Source of the DNA: Enterococcus songbeiensis
GTDB taxonomy: Bacteria; Bacillota; Bacilli; Lactobacillales; Enterococcaceae
Length of the DNA stretch: 64,000 bases
Reading direction: 5' to 3'
NCBI RefSeq assembly: GCF_005405265.1
Contig: NZ_BJDS01000018.1
Location: forward strand, 1-64,000
Shown piece by piece: positions 54,933-63,819 of the stretch. The position numbers were made by a program, and so were the translations under genes. The stretch's first letter is position 1, and each line of letters begins with the position of its first letter. The notes under the pieces were generated by a model. It worked only from the letters and a program-made list of their open reading frames with translations, made no database searches and was not told where the DNA came from.

Positions 54933-55778
54933 ATGGTTCGATTTTTAATTTTAGCAGGCTATTTTGAATTAATGATGTATCTGCAGGTTTCTGGAAAACT
55001 CGATCAATTTATCAATATTCATTACCGGTATTTAGCTATTTTATCTATGATTTTATCTTTCTTATTGGCAATGGTTCAATTGATTCAATGGGTGAAAAGT
55101 GATCCGAAAACCGATAGAACGCAGGAACACGCATTTCACGACCATGACCATGGATTGCAAAAAAGATACCAACGGGTAATTGCGTACCTATTGCTGGCAT
55201 TACCAATTCTTGTAGGAACTTTTTTCCCAACAGTAAGTTTGGATACAACGATCGTTGAAGCAAAAGGATTTCAATTTCCTGTCAGTAAAGAATCCGTAGG
55301 TGATCCGGAGATGCAGACACAATATTTGCAGCCGAACACCAGCATTTATTTCAATAAATCCGACTACCAAAAACAAATGAACAAATTGATGAAAAAATAT
55401 GGCGAAAACGGGGTATTAAAAATCACTGATGCCAATTATTTGGAAGTCATGGAACTGATTTATAACTATCCCAGCGAGTTTATCGGTCGGAAAATTATTT
55501 TTGAAGGTTTTATTTATCACGCAAAACAAGACGCTTCGCAGGATGATTTTGTTTTTCGTTTTGGAATTATCCATTGTGTCGCCGATTCAGGCGTTTTTGG
55601 CTTGCGGGTACGGATGCCGGAGGAAACCGCGTATAAAAATGATGAGTGGGTCCATATTGAAGGAACACTAACAACGGAATTTTATCAGCCATTAAAACGG
55701 GAACTTCCGTTGGTTCAGGCAGAAAACACGGTGACGATTGCTGCTCCGGAAAATCAATATGTTTATCGTTCTTTTTAG
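54933..55778 (+). CDS. TIGR03943 family putative permease subunit
   Basis: A 281-aa protein. It has two or three N-terminal membrane helices, a His-rich cytosolic or loop stretch H-A-F-H-D-H-D-H-G (about 66-74), another helix (about 84-103), and a large extracytoplasmic domain with I-I-F-E-G-F-I-Y and a single Cys in I-I-H-C-V-A-D. It always accompanies the YcgR-type permease in Firmicutes, so the two probably work together. The His-rich segment is consistent with metal binding. The transported ion is unknown. Confidence 0.87.
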   Translation: MVRFLILAGYFELMMYLQVSGKLDQFINIHYRYLAILSMILSFLLAMVQLIQWVKSDPKTDRTQEHAFHDHDHGLQKRYQRVIAYLLLALPILVGTFFPTVSLDTTIVEAKGFQFPVSKESVGDPEMQTQYLQPNTSIYFNKSDYQKQMNKLMKKYGENGVLKITDANYLEVMELIYNYPSEFIGRKIIFEGFIYHAKQDASQDDFVFRFGIIHCVADSGVFGLRVRMPEETAYKNDEWVHIEGTLTTEFYQPLKRELPLVQAENTVTIAAPENQYVYRSF

Positions 55779-55816
55779 TAGAAAAACGGTGAGGGCTGAA
55801 ACTCAAAAAGAAGTAT

Positions 55817-55824
55817 GCTATACT
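55817..55824 (+). promoter_or_regulatory. asnB extended -10
   Basis: TGCTATACT gives an extended -10 (TATACT at 55819-55824), about 50 bp before the asnB start. The -35 is weak. Confidence 0.55.
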
Positions 55825-55874
55825 GAAAAAAGTTGTGAAAATAAATGAAATGTTTAGTTAAGTGAGGGAGAACT

Positions 55875-57758
55875 ATGTGCGGAATCGTAGGGTTTATCAA
55901 TCATGCAGAGAAGAAACAAAAAACAGAAACAATCAAAAAAATGATGGATACAATCGTTCATCGAGGTCCAAATAGCTCGGGACAACATGTGGACGAAGGC
56001 GCTGCTCTTGGTTTTCGTCGATTAAGTATTATTGATTTAGAAGGCGGCACACAGCCGATTTATAACGAAGATGGCAGTTTAGTCATCACCTTTAATGGAG
56101 AAATTTACAATTACCAAAGCATTCGTGAGGATTTGATCGCAAAAGGACATATCTTTACGACCCATGCCGACACGGAAGTTTTGCTTCACGGGTACGAAGA
56201 ATATGGTATCGATCTGCTGCAAAAAATTCGCGGCATGTTTGCTTTTGTAATCTGGGATAGCAACAAGCAAGAATTGTTTGGCGCACGGGACCATTTTGGG
56301 ATCAAACCACTATATTACACACAAATGAACGGAACGTTTATGTACGGCTCTGAAATCAAAAGCTTTTTGAAACATCCTGATTTTGTCAAAGAATTGAATA
56401 AGGAAGCATTGAAACCTTACATGACCTTCCAATATTCTGCGTTAGACGAAACATTCTTCAAAAATGTGTACCGCATCAAAGAAGGCCATTATTTCCTTTA
56501 TAAAGAAGGAGAACTAACCGTTAATCAGTATTGGGATGTGCAGGAAAAGGAAACAAATTTGTCTCTGACGGAAACGGTTGATTTGATCGACAAGACCGTT
56601 GTTGATTCCATCGCAGCCCATCGCATTGCAGATGTTGAAGTTGGCTCATTTCTTTCTTCTGGAGTGGATTCCAGCTATGTTACTGCGGTTTTACGTCCAG
56701 AACATTCGTACTCCATCGGGTTTGGCGATAAATCCTACAATGAATCCGTGGAAGCAAAAAAACTGACAGATTTGATTGATTTGAACAATACATCCCGGGT
56801 GGTTACCGGAGAAGAAGCTTTTGAATATTTTCCAATCATCCAATACCATCTGGATGAACCAGATTCAAATCCTTCTTGTGTGCCGCTATATTTCTTGGCA
56901 GAATTAGCCAGTCGAGATGTGCGGGTGGTGCTGAGTGGCGAAGGTGCGGATGAACTATTTGCCGGTTATCAAGCCTACGGAATGAACACCCGTTCTAAAG
57001 CAGTCAAGGTAGTAGCAGAAGGATTGAAGAAATTACCAAAAGGTCTGCGCTATAAACTGGCAAAAGGCTTTAAAGGAAAATCTTTCCATGGTGCACTGCA
57101 TTTGTACACGTCTTTAGCACCAGCCGAAGAATTCTTTATCGGACAGGCAAAAGTTTTTGAAGAAAGTGAAGCGGATCACTTTTTACAACCGACTTATCAA
57201 AAGAGCCATTCCATCAGAGAAATCGTTGATGTTCATTACGATAAAGTCCAAGATATGTCTGAAATCAAAAAGATGCAATATTTAGATATGCACCAATGGA
57301 TGCCAAAAGATATTTTGTTGAAAGCTGATAAATTGTCGATGGCAAGCTCCTTGGAATTGCGGGTACCTTTATTGGATAAAGAATTGATGAAGGTTTCAGA
57401 ACAAGTCCCAACAAAATATTTGATCAATTCGAAAAATACCAAATATGCTTTTCGTCAAGCGGCGGCTCGTCATTTACCGGAAGAATGGTACAACCGGGAA
57501 AAACTTGGTTTCCCAGTACCGATCAAGGATTGGTTGCGGGAAGAAAAATATTACCGATTGGTACGGGAACTTTTCCAACAAGAATTTGTCGCTGAATTTT
57601 TCCAACAAGAGGCCATTATCCAAATGTTGGACGACAATTACGCAGGAAAAAATGATGCCCGTCGGAAAATTTGGACGATTTTTACTTTCTTAACTTGGTA
57701 TACTGTTTACTTCATCAATGACGGCAGCAAACCAGCGGTCGTTGAATTAACTGCATAA
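55875..57758 (+). CDS. asnB: Asparagine synthase (glutamine-hydrolysing)
   Basis: A 627-aa enzyme that makes asparagine from aspartate, glutamine and ATP. The class II glutaminase starts with catalytic Cys2 in M-C-G-I-V-G-F; the synthetase domain has the PP-loop S-S-G-V-D-S-S (about 258-264), the Y-S-I-G-F-G stretch, and S-G-E-G-A-D-E-L-F-A-G-Y. ATG 55875 follows AGTGAGGGAG. No T-box or tRNA-like leader was seen upstream. It ends before argJ at a terminator. Confidence 0.97.
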   Translation: MCGIVGFINHAEKKQKTETIKKMMDTIVHRGPNSSGQHVDEGAALGFRRLSIIDLEGGTQPIYNEDGSLVITFNGEIYNYQSIREDLIAKGHIFTTHADTEVLLHGYEEYGIDLLQKIRGMFAFVIWDSNKQELFGARDHFGIKPLYYTQMNGTFMYGSEIKSFLKHPDFVKELNKEALKPYMTFQYSALDETFFKNVYRIKEGHYFLYKEGELTVNQYWDVQEKETNLSLTETVDLIDKTVVDSIAAHRIADVEVGSFLSSGVDSSYVTAVLRPEHSYSIGFGDKSYNESVEAKKLTDLIDLNNTSRVVTGEEAFEYFPIIQYHLDEPDSNPSCVPLYFLAELASRDVRVVLSGEGADELFAGYQAYGMNTRSKAVKVVAEGLKKLPKGLRYKLAKGFKGKSFHGALHLYTSLAPAEEFFIGQAKVFEESEADHFLQPTYQKSHSIREIVDVHYDKVQDMSEIKKMQYLDMHQWMPKDILLKADKLSMASSLELRVPLLDKELMKVSEQVPTKYLINSKNTKYAFRQAAARHLPEEWYNREKLGFPVPIKDWLREEKYYRLVRELFQQEFVAEFFQQEAIIQMLDDNYAGKNDARRKIWTIFTFLTWYTVYFINDGSKPAVVELTA

Positions 57759-57765
57759 GAAAACG

Positions 57766-57796
57766 AAAAGGTCTGCTTCGGCAGGCTTTTTATTTT
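57766..57796 (+). terminator. asnB terminator
   Basis: A stem AAAAGGTCTGC/GCAGGCTTTTT with two G-U pairs and a TTCG tetraloop, followed by T-rich sequence. Confidence 0.88.
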
Positions 57797-57846
57797 CCTC
57801 TTTTTGAGGCAATTATGGTTTAATGAAGGTGAGAGGGGGCAAAAAG

Positions 57847-59022
57847 ATGGAACAACGACTACCAAAAGGTTTTTTTGCCGGCGGAGTTTCTGGCGGGCTG
57901 AAAGAAAACAAATGCGACATCGGATTTATTTATTCTCAAAATGTTTGTCAAGCTGCCGGATTATTTACCAACAATCAATTTCCAGCGGCACCAGTGGCAC
58001 TTTCCCGCAAAGTATTGCAAGCAGGAAAACTTCAAGGGATTTTAGTGAATTCTGGCGGAGCCAATGCCATTACTGGTGAACGAGGCGTTCAGGATGCAAA
58101 AAAGATGCAGCAGTTATTTGCACAAAAAGCCGATCTTTCTCAAGATTTGGTCGCCATCGCCTCCACCGGAAAAATTGGTGAATTTTTGCCCATGGAAAAG
58201 ATTAAAAGAGCTGTCAGTAAAATTGATTTGAAAGAACAAAATTTGATTGCCTTTCAAGAAGCCATCGCCACCACTGATACACAAGAAAAAATCATCAGCC
58301 GGGAATTCCTGTTGGATAAAACCACAATTCGTCTTACAGGCATCGCCAAAGGTGCTGGCATGGTTCATCCCAAGTTAGCAACTGTTTTAGTTTTTCTCTT
58401 GACCGATGCAGATTTAACGTCAGAACAATTGCAACGTCTTTTAAAAAAAGCTGCTGATAACAGTTTGAATCAATTAACGATTGATGGAGAGTCATCAACC
58501 AACGATAGTTGTTTTTTATTGGCAAACGGAGCTTCTCGAAAAAAAGTACAGCTAGATTCAAAAGCAGAAGCGGATTTTGCTGAGGGATTGGAACAGCTCT
58601 TGATCGATTTAACGAAAAAAATTGCGCGGGATGGCGAAGGAGCAACCAAATTGCTTGAGGTCCGTGTGGTGGGGGCTGAAACGGTCAGAGCTGCTCGTAA
58701 AATTTCTAAACGAATTGCTCAATCAATGTTAGTAAAAACCGCCATGTTTGGAGAAGATCCCAATTGGGGACGCATCTTGTCGGCAATTGGTGACAGTAAT
58801 GATAGGTTGGATATCACAACGATTGATGTTGCCGTCTGCTGGGAAACTGTTTTACAGCAAGGGATCCCAGCGGCTTTTAATGAAGCAGAATTGTTGGAAA
58901 AATTGAAACAGGAAGAAATTCTGATTGAAGTTAATCTCCATGGAGGAAGAGAGCAAGCGACAGCGTGGGGCTGTGACCTAAGTGAAAAGTATGTGGAGAT
59001 TAATGCGGCGTATCGTACCTAA
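57847..59022 (+). CDS. argJ: Bifunctional ornithine acetyltransferase/N-acetylglutamate synthase
   Basis: A 391-aa ArgJ that recycles acetyl groups in arginine synthesis. The autoproteolytic site is visible: K-G-A-G-M-V-H-P-K-L-A-T-V, with cleavage expected between Ala178 and the nucleophile Thr179. The N-terminal half keeps A-S-T-G-K-I-G and G-G-A-N-A-I-T-G. I start it at ATG 57847 behind AGAGGGGG. It is paired with argD, but argC, argB and argF are not in the window, so the pathway is split or incomplete here. Confidence 0.95.
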   Translation: MEQRLPKGFFAGGVSGGLKENKCDIGFIYSQNVCQAAGLFTNNQFPAAPVALSRKVLQAGKLQGILVNSGGANAITGERGVQDAKKMQQLFAQKADLSQDLVAIASTGKIGEFLPMEKIKRAVSKIDLKEQNLIAFQEAIATTDTQEKIISREFLLDKTTIRLTGIAKGAGMVHPKLATVLVFLLTDADLTSEQLQRLLKKAADNSLNQLTIDGESSTNDSCFLLANGASRKKVQLDSKAEADFAEGLEQLLIDLTKKIARDGEGATKLLEVRVVGAETVRAARKISKRIAQSMLVKTAMFGEDPNWGRILSAIGDSNDRLDITTIDVAVCWETVLQQGIPAAFNEAELLEKLKQEEILIEVNLHGGREQATAWGCDLSEKYVEINAAYRT

Positions 59023-59037
59023 GAAAGGAGAAAAATC

Positions 59038-60171
59038 ATGAGCCATCTATTTCCCAACTATGCCCGTAAACCTTTTGAACTTGTTTCAGGAACTGGTTGT
59101 TATCTGACGGATCATCAAGGAAATCGTTATTTGGATTTTACCAGTGGTATTGGAGTGGTCAATCTTGGTTACAGCAATGTAGCAAGCGAAGAAGCCCTGA
59201 TTCGGCAAATGCAACTGCTTATGCACACACCTAACCTTTATGAAAATCATCTGCAAGAACAAGTTGCCACTAGTTTAGGAAAAACAGATTATTTGGCGTA
59301 TTTTTGTAATAGCGGGGCAGAAGCCGTGGAAGCTGCAATCAAATTAGCTCGTAAAGCAACGCAGCGTACAAAAATCATCAGTTTTATTCAATCCTTTCAT
59401 GGAAGGACCTACGGAGCCATGAGCGCCACTGGACAAGCAATCGTCCAACAAGGTTTTGCGCCTTTAGTACCGGATTTCGTTTATGTGGAATACAACGCTC
59501 TGGAAGGTCTGGAGGAACAGCTTGACGAAAATACTGCGGCAGTTATTCTGGAAGTGATTCAAGGAGAAGGAGGGGTTATTCTTGGATCAAAGGAGTGGTT
59601 GCAGGAAGTCACCCGTCTTTGTCAAAAAAATAACAGCCTGTTGATTATTGATGAGATCCAAACAGGGATGGGGCGTACCGGCAGTTTGTACGGCTTTGAA
59701 CAACTAGGAGTTGCACCGGATATTTTTACATTGGCAAAAGGATTGGGGAATGGCTTTCCGGTAGGAGCAATGTTGGGAAAACGGGAATTAGCCTCTGCCT
59801 TTGGTCCCGGAAGTCATGGTTCTACTTTTGGCGGGAATAAAATGGCGATGGCCGTAGCAGCAGAAGTCGTTCGTCAAATTGATCAACCGGAATTTTTAGC
59901 GGAAGTTCGAAAAAAAGGGGCCTATTTGTTTGATCGGTTACAGGAAATTTCATCAAAAAAAATCAAAGAGATTCGCGGACGTGGTTTGATGATTGGAATT
60001 GAACTGCAAGAGAATCATTCCCTCCAAAAGATTATGAAAGATTTGGAAAAAGAAGGCTTGCTGACTTTAAAAGCGGGACAAAATGTGTTACGCTTATTGC
60101 CACCGTTAACGATTTCATTGGAGGAAATCGATGAAGGTATCGAAAAACTAAAAAAAGTGTTATCAAATTGA
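59038..60171 (+). CDS. argD: Acetylornithine aminotransferase
   Basis: A 377-aa PLP-dependent class III aminotransferase. The PLP lysine lies in F-T-L-A-K-G-L-G-N-G (near residue 238), D-E-I-Q-T-G-M-G-R-T-G precedes it, and the N-terminal Y-L-D-F-T-S-G-I-G-V is typical. It transfers the amino group to N-acetylglutamate semialdehyde. ATG 59038 is 15 bp after argJ, with GAAAGGAG upstream, so both genes are one transcript. It lies just before ireB, where alaS is the neighbour I would expect in other enterococci. Confidence 0.95.
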   Translation: MSHLFPNYARKPFELVSGTGCYLTDHQGNRYLDFTSGIGVVNLGYSNVASEEALIRQMQLLMHTPNLYENHLQEQVATSLGKTDYLAYFCNSGAEAVEAAIKLARKATQRTKIISFIQSFHGRTYGAMSATGQAIVQQGFAPLVPDFVYVEYNALEGLEEQLDENTAAVILEVIQGEGGVILGSKEWLQEVTRLCQKNNSLLIIDEIQTGMGRTGSLYGFEQLGVAPDIFTLAKGLGNGFPVGAMLGKRELASAFGPGSHGSTFGGNKMAMAVAAEVVRQIDQPEFLAEVRKKGAYLFDRLQEISSKKIKEIRGRGLMIGIELQENHSLQKIMKDLEKEGLLTLKAGQNVLRLLPPLTISLEEIDEGIEKLKKVLSN

Positions 60172-60307
60172 TTTTTCAAGATTTTTTCACAAAAAAGTTA
60201 CTCATTTATGTTACCATGATAGTGAAGAAAATCATTTGTTTGTAGTTTTTATCCAGATTTAGTAAAATAGCTTTTGGATAAATGCACATAGAAAGAGGTG
60301 TAGAAAA

Positions 60308-60574
60308 TTGGGTTATACAGACGAAACAGTCCGTTTTGACTTTGATGACAGTCGGAAAAAAGAAGTCAGCGAAACATTGGCGATCGTTTATCGCGCTTTG
60401 GAAGAAAAAGGTTACAATCCAATCAATCAAATTGTTGGCTACTTGCTTTCTGGAGACCCGGCCTACATTCCTCGTTATCGGGATGCCCGTAATTTGATCC
60501 GCCGTCACGAACGCGATGAAATATTGGAAGTTTTGATTCGTTATTATTTAGGCGATCACGGGATCAAGTTATAA
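60308..60574 (+). CDS. ireB: IreB regulatory phosphoprotein (UPF0297)
   Basis: An 88-aa protein of the YrzL/IreB family. In E. faecalis, IreB is a substrate of the kinase IreK and limits cephalosporin resistance. The start is TTG 60308 ([13 protein letters not shown]) with AAAGAGGTG upstream; the frame has no better codon. Conserved stretches are [28 protein letters not shown] (shown in part) and [10 protein letters not shown]. The N-terminal Thr and Tyr residues are the phosphorylated region known in the family. It overlaps ruvX by 1 bp. Confidence 0.95.
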   Translation: MGYTDETVRFDFDDSRKKEVSETLAIVYRALEEKGYNPINQIVGYLLSGDPAYIPRYRDARNLIRRHERDEILEVLIRYYLGDHGIKL

Positions 60575-61005
60575 TGAGAGTCATGGGATTGGATGTTGGT
60601 TCCAAAACGGTAGGCATTGCGGTCAGCGATCCAATGGGTTGGACTGCACAAGGAATTGAGATTATCCGAATCGATGAAGCGAAGGGTGAATTTGGTTTCG
60701 ACCGTTTGCGGGAATTAGTGACGGAATATGAAGTGACTAAGTTTGTCGTTGGTCTGCCGAAAAATATGAATAATTCGATTGGTCCAAGAGCCGAAGCTTC
60801 TATGGCTTATGGTAATCAGATTGCCGAGTTGTTCAATCTTCCCGTCACGTACCAAGATGAGCGTTTAACAACGGTTCAGGCGGAGCGAATGTTGGTGGAA
60901 CAAGCCAACACGTCAAGAGCCAAACGAAAAAAAGTAATCGATAAATTAGCAGCAGTCATGATTTTGCAAAATTATCTGGATGGCGCAGCCAACAAACTGT
61001 TGTAA
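60574..61005 (+). CDS. ruvX: Holliday junction resolvase RuvX (YqgF)
   Basis: A 143-aa RNase H-fold nuclease of the YqgF family, linked to Holliday junction resolution and 16S rRNA 5'-end maturation. Active-site acidic residues sit in [15 protein letters not shown] near the N-terminus, and D-E-R-L-T-T appears in the middle. ATG 60574 overlaps the ireB stop. The order ireB-ruvX-DUF1292 is the standard one in Firmicutes. Confidence 0.97.
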   Translation: MRVMGLDVGSKTVGIAVSDPMGWTAQGIEIIRIDEAKGEFGFDRLRELVTEYEVTKFVVGLPKNMNNSIGPRAEASMAYGNQIAELFNLPVTYQDERLTTVQAERMLVEQANTSRAKRKKVIDKLAAVMILQNYLDGAANKLL

Positions 61006-61030
61006 ATGTGAAAGGAAAGAGGAATTTATA

Positions 61031-61348
61031 ATGACTGAACACACACACGATCATAACCACGACCATGATCATGAAGGACATGAACATATCACACTTGTGG
61101 ATGACCAAGGAAATGAAACCCTATATGAAATTCTTTTAACCGTTGACGGACAAGAAGAATTCGGCCGTAATTACGTGCTGCTTTACCCAGCTGGCGTACC
61201 GGAAGAAGAAGACGTTGAACTGCAAGCCTACGCGTATATCGAAAACGGCGACGGCACAGAAGGCGAATTGGAACAAATCGAAACAGAAGCAGAATGGGAC
61301 ATGATTGAAGAAGTCTTTAACACGTTCATGAGTGAAGAAGAAGAATAA
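61031..61348 (+). CDS. DUF1292 family protein (YrzB-like)
   Basis: A 105-aa acidic protein with a striking His/Asp-rich N-terminal tail ([11 protein letters not shown], residues about 4-14) that could bind metal, followed by the DUF1292 core: [16 protein letters not shown] and a final E-E-V-F-N-T-F. Function unknown; always next to ruvX and ireB. I start it at ATG 61031; the longer frame overlaps ruvX without a site. The tail appears to be an enterococcal and streptococcal elaboration. Confidence 0.93.
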   Translation: MTEHTHDHNHDHDHEGHEHITLVDDQGNETLYEILLTVDGQEEFGRNYVLLYPAGVPEEEDVELQAYAYIENGDGTEGELEQIETEAEWDMIEEVFNTFMSEEEE

Positions 61349-61359
61349 GATTTAAACGC

Positions 61360-61397
61360 TAGCTGAACCCTTGATGGATAAGGGTTCAGCTTTTTTG
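61360..61397 (+). terminator. Terminator of the ireB-ruvX-DUF1292 operon
   Basis: A perfect stem AGCTGAACCCT/AGGGTTCAGCT with a T6 tail. Confidence 0.93.
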
Positions 61398-61594
61398 TGT
61401 TTTGATTTGAATAGGAAATTGACTACGATTGCTTCCTAGAGCAATGCTTGTTTAAACTAAAAGTAATAAATCATGAGGATGTGATGTATCATGAAAAAAA
61501 TGATGACAAAAGACAACGAGGGCTTAATTGTCGGATAGGTCTTTGTGTCTCTAACCGAATCAACCGACAAATAGGTGATTTAAAGGAGACGAAG

Positions 61595-62110
61595 ATGGAA
61601 GTTCGTATTAAAAAGCTGTCAACAGCTGAAGAAATTAAACAGTTCTGGAAGAAGAAACGAGAGTATGAACGGAAAGATGTTTTTCCAAATTTAGAAGAAT
61701 CTGGAGAAGAACTTCAGGAAATTATCAACTGGTTTAACTCACAAGAATATTATGACATCATCATGGGGTTATCTAGTGAAGCAAAAGGTGGTGGCGATCC
61801 ATTGCAATTTGTTTTTTTCTATGATGAAAAACAAAACTATCTAGGATTTACGATGTACAAAATTTACATACAGGAAGATGGAAAAGCGTTTATTCTTGAT
61901 TACTGTATTGCCCCATCATTTCGAAATAAAGGCATTGGGAAATTAGTTTTTAAAAAACTGGAAGAACTGTTATATTTGGAAGGCGGCAAGTATGTTGCGT
62001 TAAATGCCAGCAATAAAAATAATCGTCGTTTTTGGCAACAAAATGGATTTGAAGCGACTGTACTGGATGAAAATGACGAATTAGTTTACGTGAAACGAGC
62101 GATAGGATAA
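61595..62110 (+). CDS. GNAT family N-acetyltransferase
   Basis: A 171-aa acetyltransferase. The acetyl-CoA motif is F-I-L-D-Y-C-I-A-P-S-F-R-N-K-G-I-G-K-L (residues about 97-115), and the C-terminal N-A-S-N-K-N-N-R-R-F-W-Q-Q-N-G-F is typical. The substrate is unknown. I start it at ATG 61595, 6 nt after AAAGGAG; the frame is open for 147 bp upstream with no ribosome site. The 61,490-61,590 leader contains a 7-bp inverted repeat but nothing decisive. Confidence 0.88.
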   Translation: MEVRIKKLSTAEEIKQFWKKKREYERKDVFPNLEESGEELQEIINWFNSQEYYDIIMGLSSEAKGGGDPLQFVFFYDEKQNYLGFTMYKIYIQEDGKAFILDYCIAPSFRNKGIGKLVFKKLEELLYLEGGKYVALNASNKNNRRFWQQNGFEATVLDENDELVYVKRAIG

Positions 62111-62115
62111 GTTGG

Positions 62116-62149
62116 AAACGAACCCTAGATAAGACTGGGTTCGTTTTTT
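62116..62149 (+). terminator. Terminator after the GNAT gene
   Basis: A stem ACGAACCC...GGGTTCGT with six T. Confidence 0.93.
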
Positions 62150-62333
62150 GTATAAATTTTTTTGAGAATTTGCATTTCAATATTTTTTACAATAGAATAA
62201 GATTCTACGAATGGGTCTAATTCGTTAGCTGTCATGTCTAGATATGTGGATTGAAATACTCTTACAAAAAACCAGTCAGATTGATTGTCTTTTTTTTACG
62301 GAAACGGTACCCTTGAAGTGAGGAGGGATCACG

Positions 62334-63143
62334 ATGAAAAAGAGTTGGATTGGTTTAGCATTACTTATTGTCTTAGCAGGTTGCAGTGGTCAAAAAACAG
62401 AGGAATCAAGTTCAGAAACAGCAGTATCTACAACAAATTCAGCGAATGCAAGCACGTCTTCAATTCGTAGTACAAGTACAGAATCATCGACAGAGACAAC
62501 GAAAGAATCTGAACCGGTGTCTTCCACCACCAACAGTGAGGCACAAGCAGATGCCAGTAAGGAATTGATGGCACAATTTCCCCAAACAAATTTTCCTTCT
62601 GACATTCCTTACGACGGTCAAGCGCTAAATATTGCTAGTGATGGCAACAATCAAAAAATTTCTGTCCTTTATTATAGTATGGATCAGCCATTGATTTTAA
62701 ATCATCGTCAATTAAATCAAGAAACACCTTTTGCCAGCTATCGCAAAGAAATTTTTAAAACTTCGCAAATGGCAAAAGAAGCCGTCAATGCGATTTATGA
62801 TACTGGGGGACAAAAGATAGACTTGGGATATGGTATCACCGGTTATAAACAAGGCGCGGCAGGTTCTACCTATCTAAATTGGCGAGAGGGAAATTGGGCG
62901 CTTGTTGTACGAGCAAGCAATGTAGAAGGACAATCTCCCGATGCTATAGCAAAAAAAATTGTGACCTATCTGGAAAAAGCTTTTTTACCAGCACCTAAAG
63001 AAACCGGTCAAATCTCGGTCGATCAAAGCGCACAAGGTTATCAAGCAAATCAAGTTATCTGGCAAGAAGACACGATCGTTTATACAGTAACTCATGAGGA
63101 TGCTTTGTCTGCATTGGCCATGGCCGTTTCGATGGAAAAATAA
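62334..63143 (+). CDS. Lipoprotein of unknown function
   Basis: A 269-aa secreted lipoprotein. The signal peptide (residues 1-18) ends in the lipobox L-A-G-C, so Cys17 or its neighbour is lipidated. A long Ser/Thr/Glu-rich linker (about 19-85) is followed by a globular domain (about 88-269). I recognise no family. ATG 62334 has GAGGAGGGATC upstream. It lies between a GNAT gene and rimM without a shared operon. Confidence 0.85.
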   Translation: MKKSWIGLALLIVLAGCSGQKTEESSSETAVSTTNSANASTSSIRSTSTESSTETTKESEPVSSTTNSEAQADASKELMAQFPQTNFPSDIPYDGQALNIASDGNNQKISVLYYSMDQPLILNHRQLNQETPFASYRKEIFKTSQMAKEAVNAIYDTGGQKIDLGYGITGYKQGAAGSTYLNWREGNWALVVRASNVEGQSPDAIAKKIVTYLEKAFLPAPKETGQISVDQSAQGYQANQVIWQEDTIVYTVTHEDALSALAMAVSMEK

Positions 63144-63144
63144 G

Positions 63145-63197
63145 CAAAAGCTTTTTGCAGCTTTCCTATTTTATGGATAAGGGCAGAAAGCTTTTTT
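63145..63197 (+). terminator. Terminator after the lipoprotein gene
   Basis: AGCTTTC (63159-63165 region) pairs with GAAAGCT before T6; the loop is long, and a small CAAAAGCTTTTTG palindrome precedes it. Confidence 0.75.
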
Positions 63198-63294
63198 GGT
63201 AGAGACAAAAACAACGCATTTCTGGAATCCGGTAGAATTCGCTAAGTAAGCATGCTAAAATAAGCAAGAAACTAAACAAAAGTGAGGACATAGT

Positions 63295-63819
63295 GTGACT
63301 GAATATTTAAATGTAGGAAAAATCGTCAATACTCAGGGAATTCGTGGAGAAGTTCGAGTGATTTCTCAAACGGATTTTCCAGAAGAACGGTATCAAAAAG
63401 GTGCTAAACTGACGCTTTTTCGGGAAAACCAACAACCACTGATTTTAACGATAGCGAGTCATCGAAAGCATAAAAATTTTGATTTATTATCCTTTGAAGG
63501 CTATCCAACGATCAATGAAGTGGAGAAATTTCGTGACGGGATATTAAAGGTTGCAATGGATCAGCTTTCTGATTTAGAAGAAGATGCCTATTATTATTAC
63601 GAAATCATTGGATTGAATGTTGTCGATGAAGACGGGAAGTCTCTTGGTAAAATCAAAGAAATTCTTTCTCCTGGCGCCAATGATGTTTGGGTCGTTCAAC
63701 GCAAAGGGAAAAAAGATGCGCTGATTCCTTATATCGAATCGGTGGTCAAAACCATTGATTTAGAAAAAGGTATTGTCACCGTTGATCTACCAGAAGGGCT
63801 GTTGGACGATGAGAATTGA
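63295..63819 (+). CDS. rimM: Ribosome maturation factor RimM
   Basis: A 174-aa protein that helps assemble the 30S head and processes 16S rRNA. It has an N-terminal beta-barrel ([16 protein letters not shown], about 6-21) and a PRC barrel (about 95-170: [23 protein letters not shown]). The start is GTG 63295 behind AGTGAGGAC; a second GTG two bases upstream is out of frame. trmD overlaps its end by 11 bp. rpsP, which often precedes rimM, is not upstream here. Confidence 0.96.
   Translation: MTEYLNVGKIVNTQGIRGEVRVISQTDFPEERYQKGAKLTLFRENQQPLILTIASHRKHKNFDLLSFEGYPTINEVEKFRDGILKVAMDQLSDLEEDAYYYYEIIGLNVVDEDGKSLGKIKEILSPGANDVWVVQRKGKKDALIPYIESVVKTIDLEKGIVTVDLPEGLLDDEN

Noticed and set aside
55780-55875. 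T-box leader before asnB
   Set aside because: The gap is about 95 bp and lacks a T-box motif or antiterminator.
61528-61570. Riboswitch or attenuator before the GNAT gene
   Set aside because: TTGTCGG and CCGACAA form only a 7-bp stem with a 29-nt loop, with no terminator or known aptamer motif. It may be chance.
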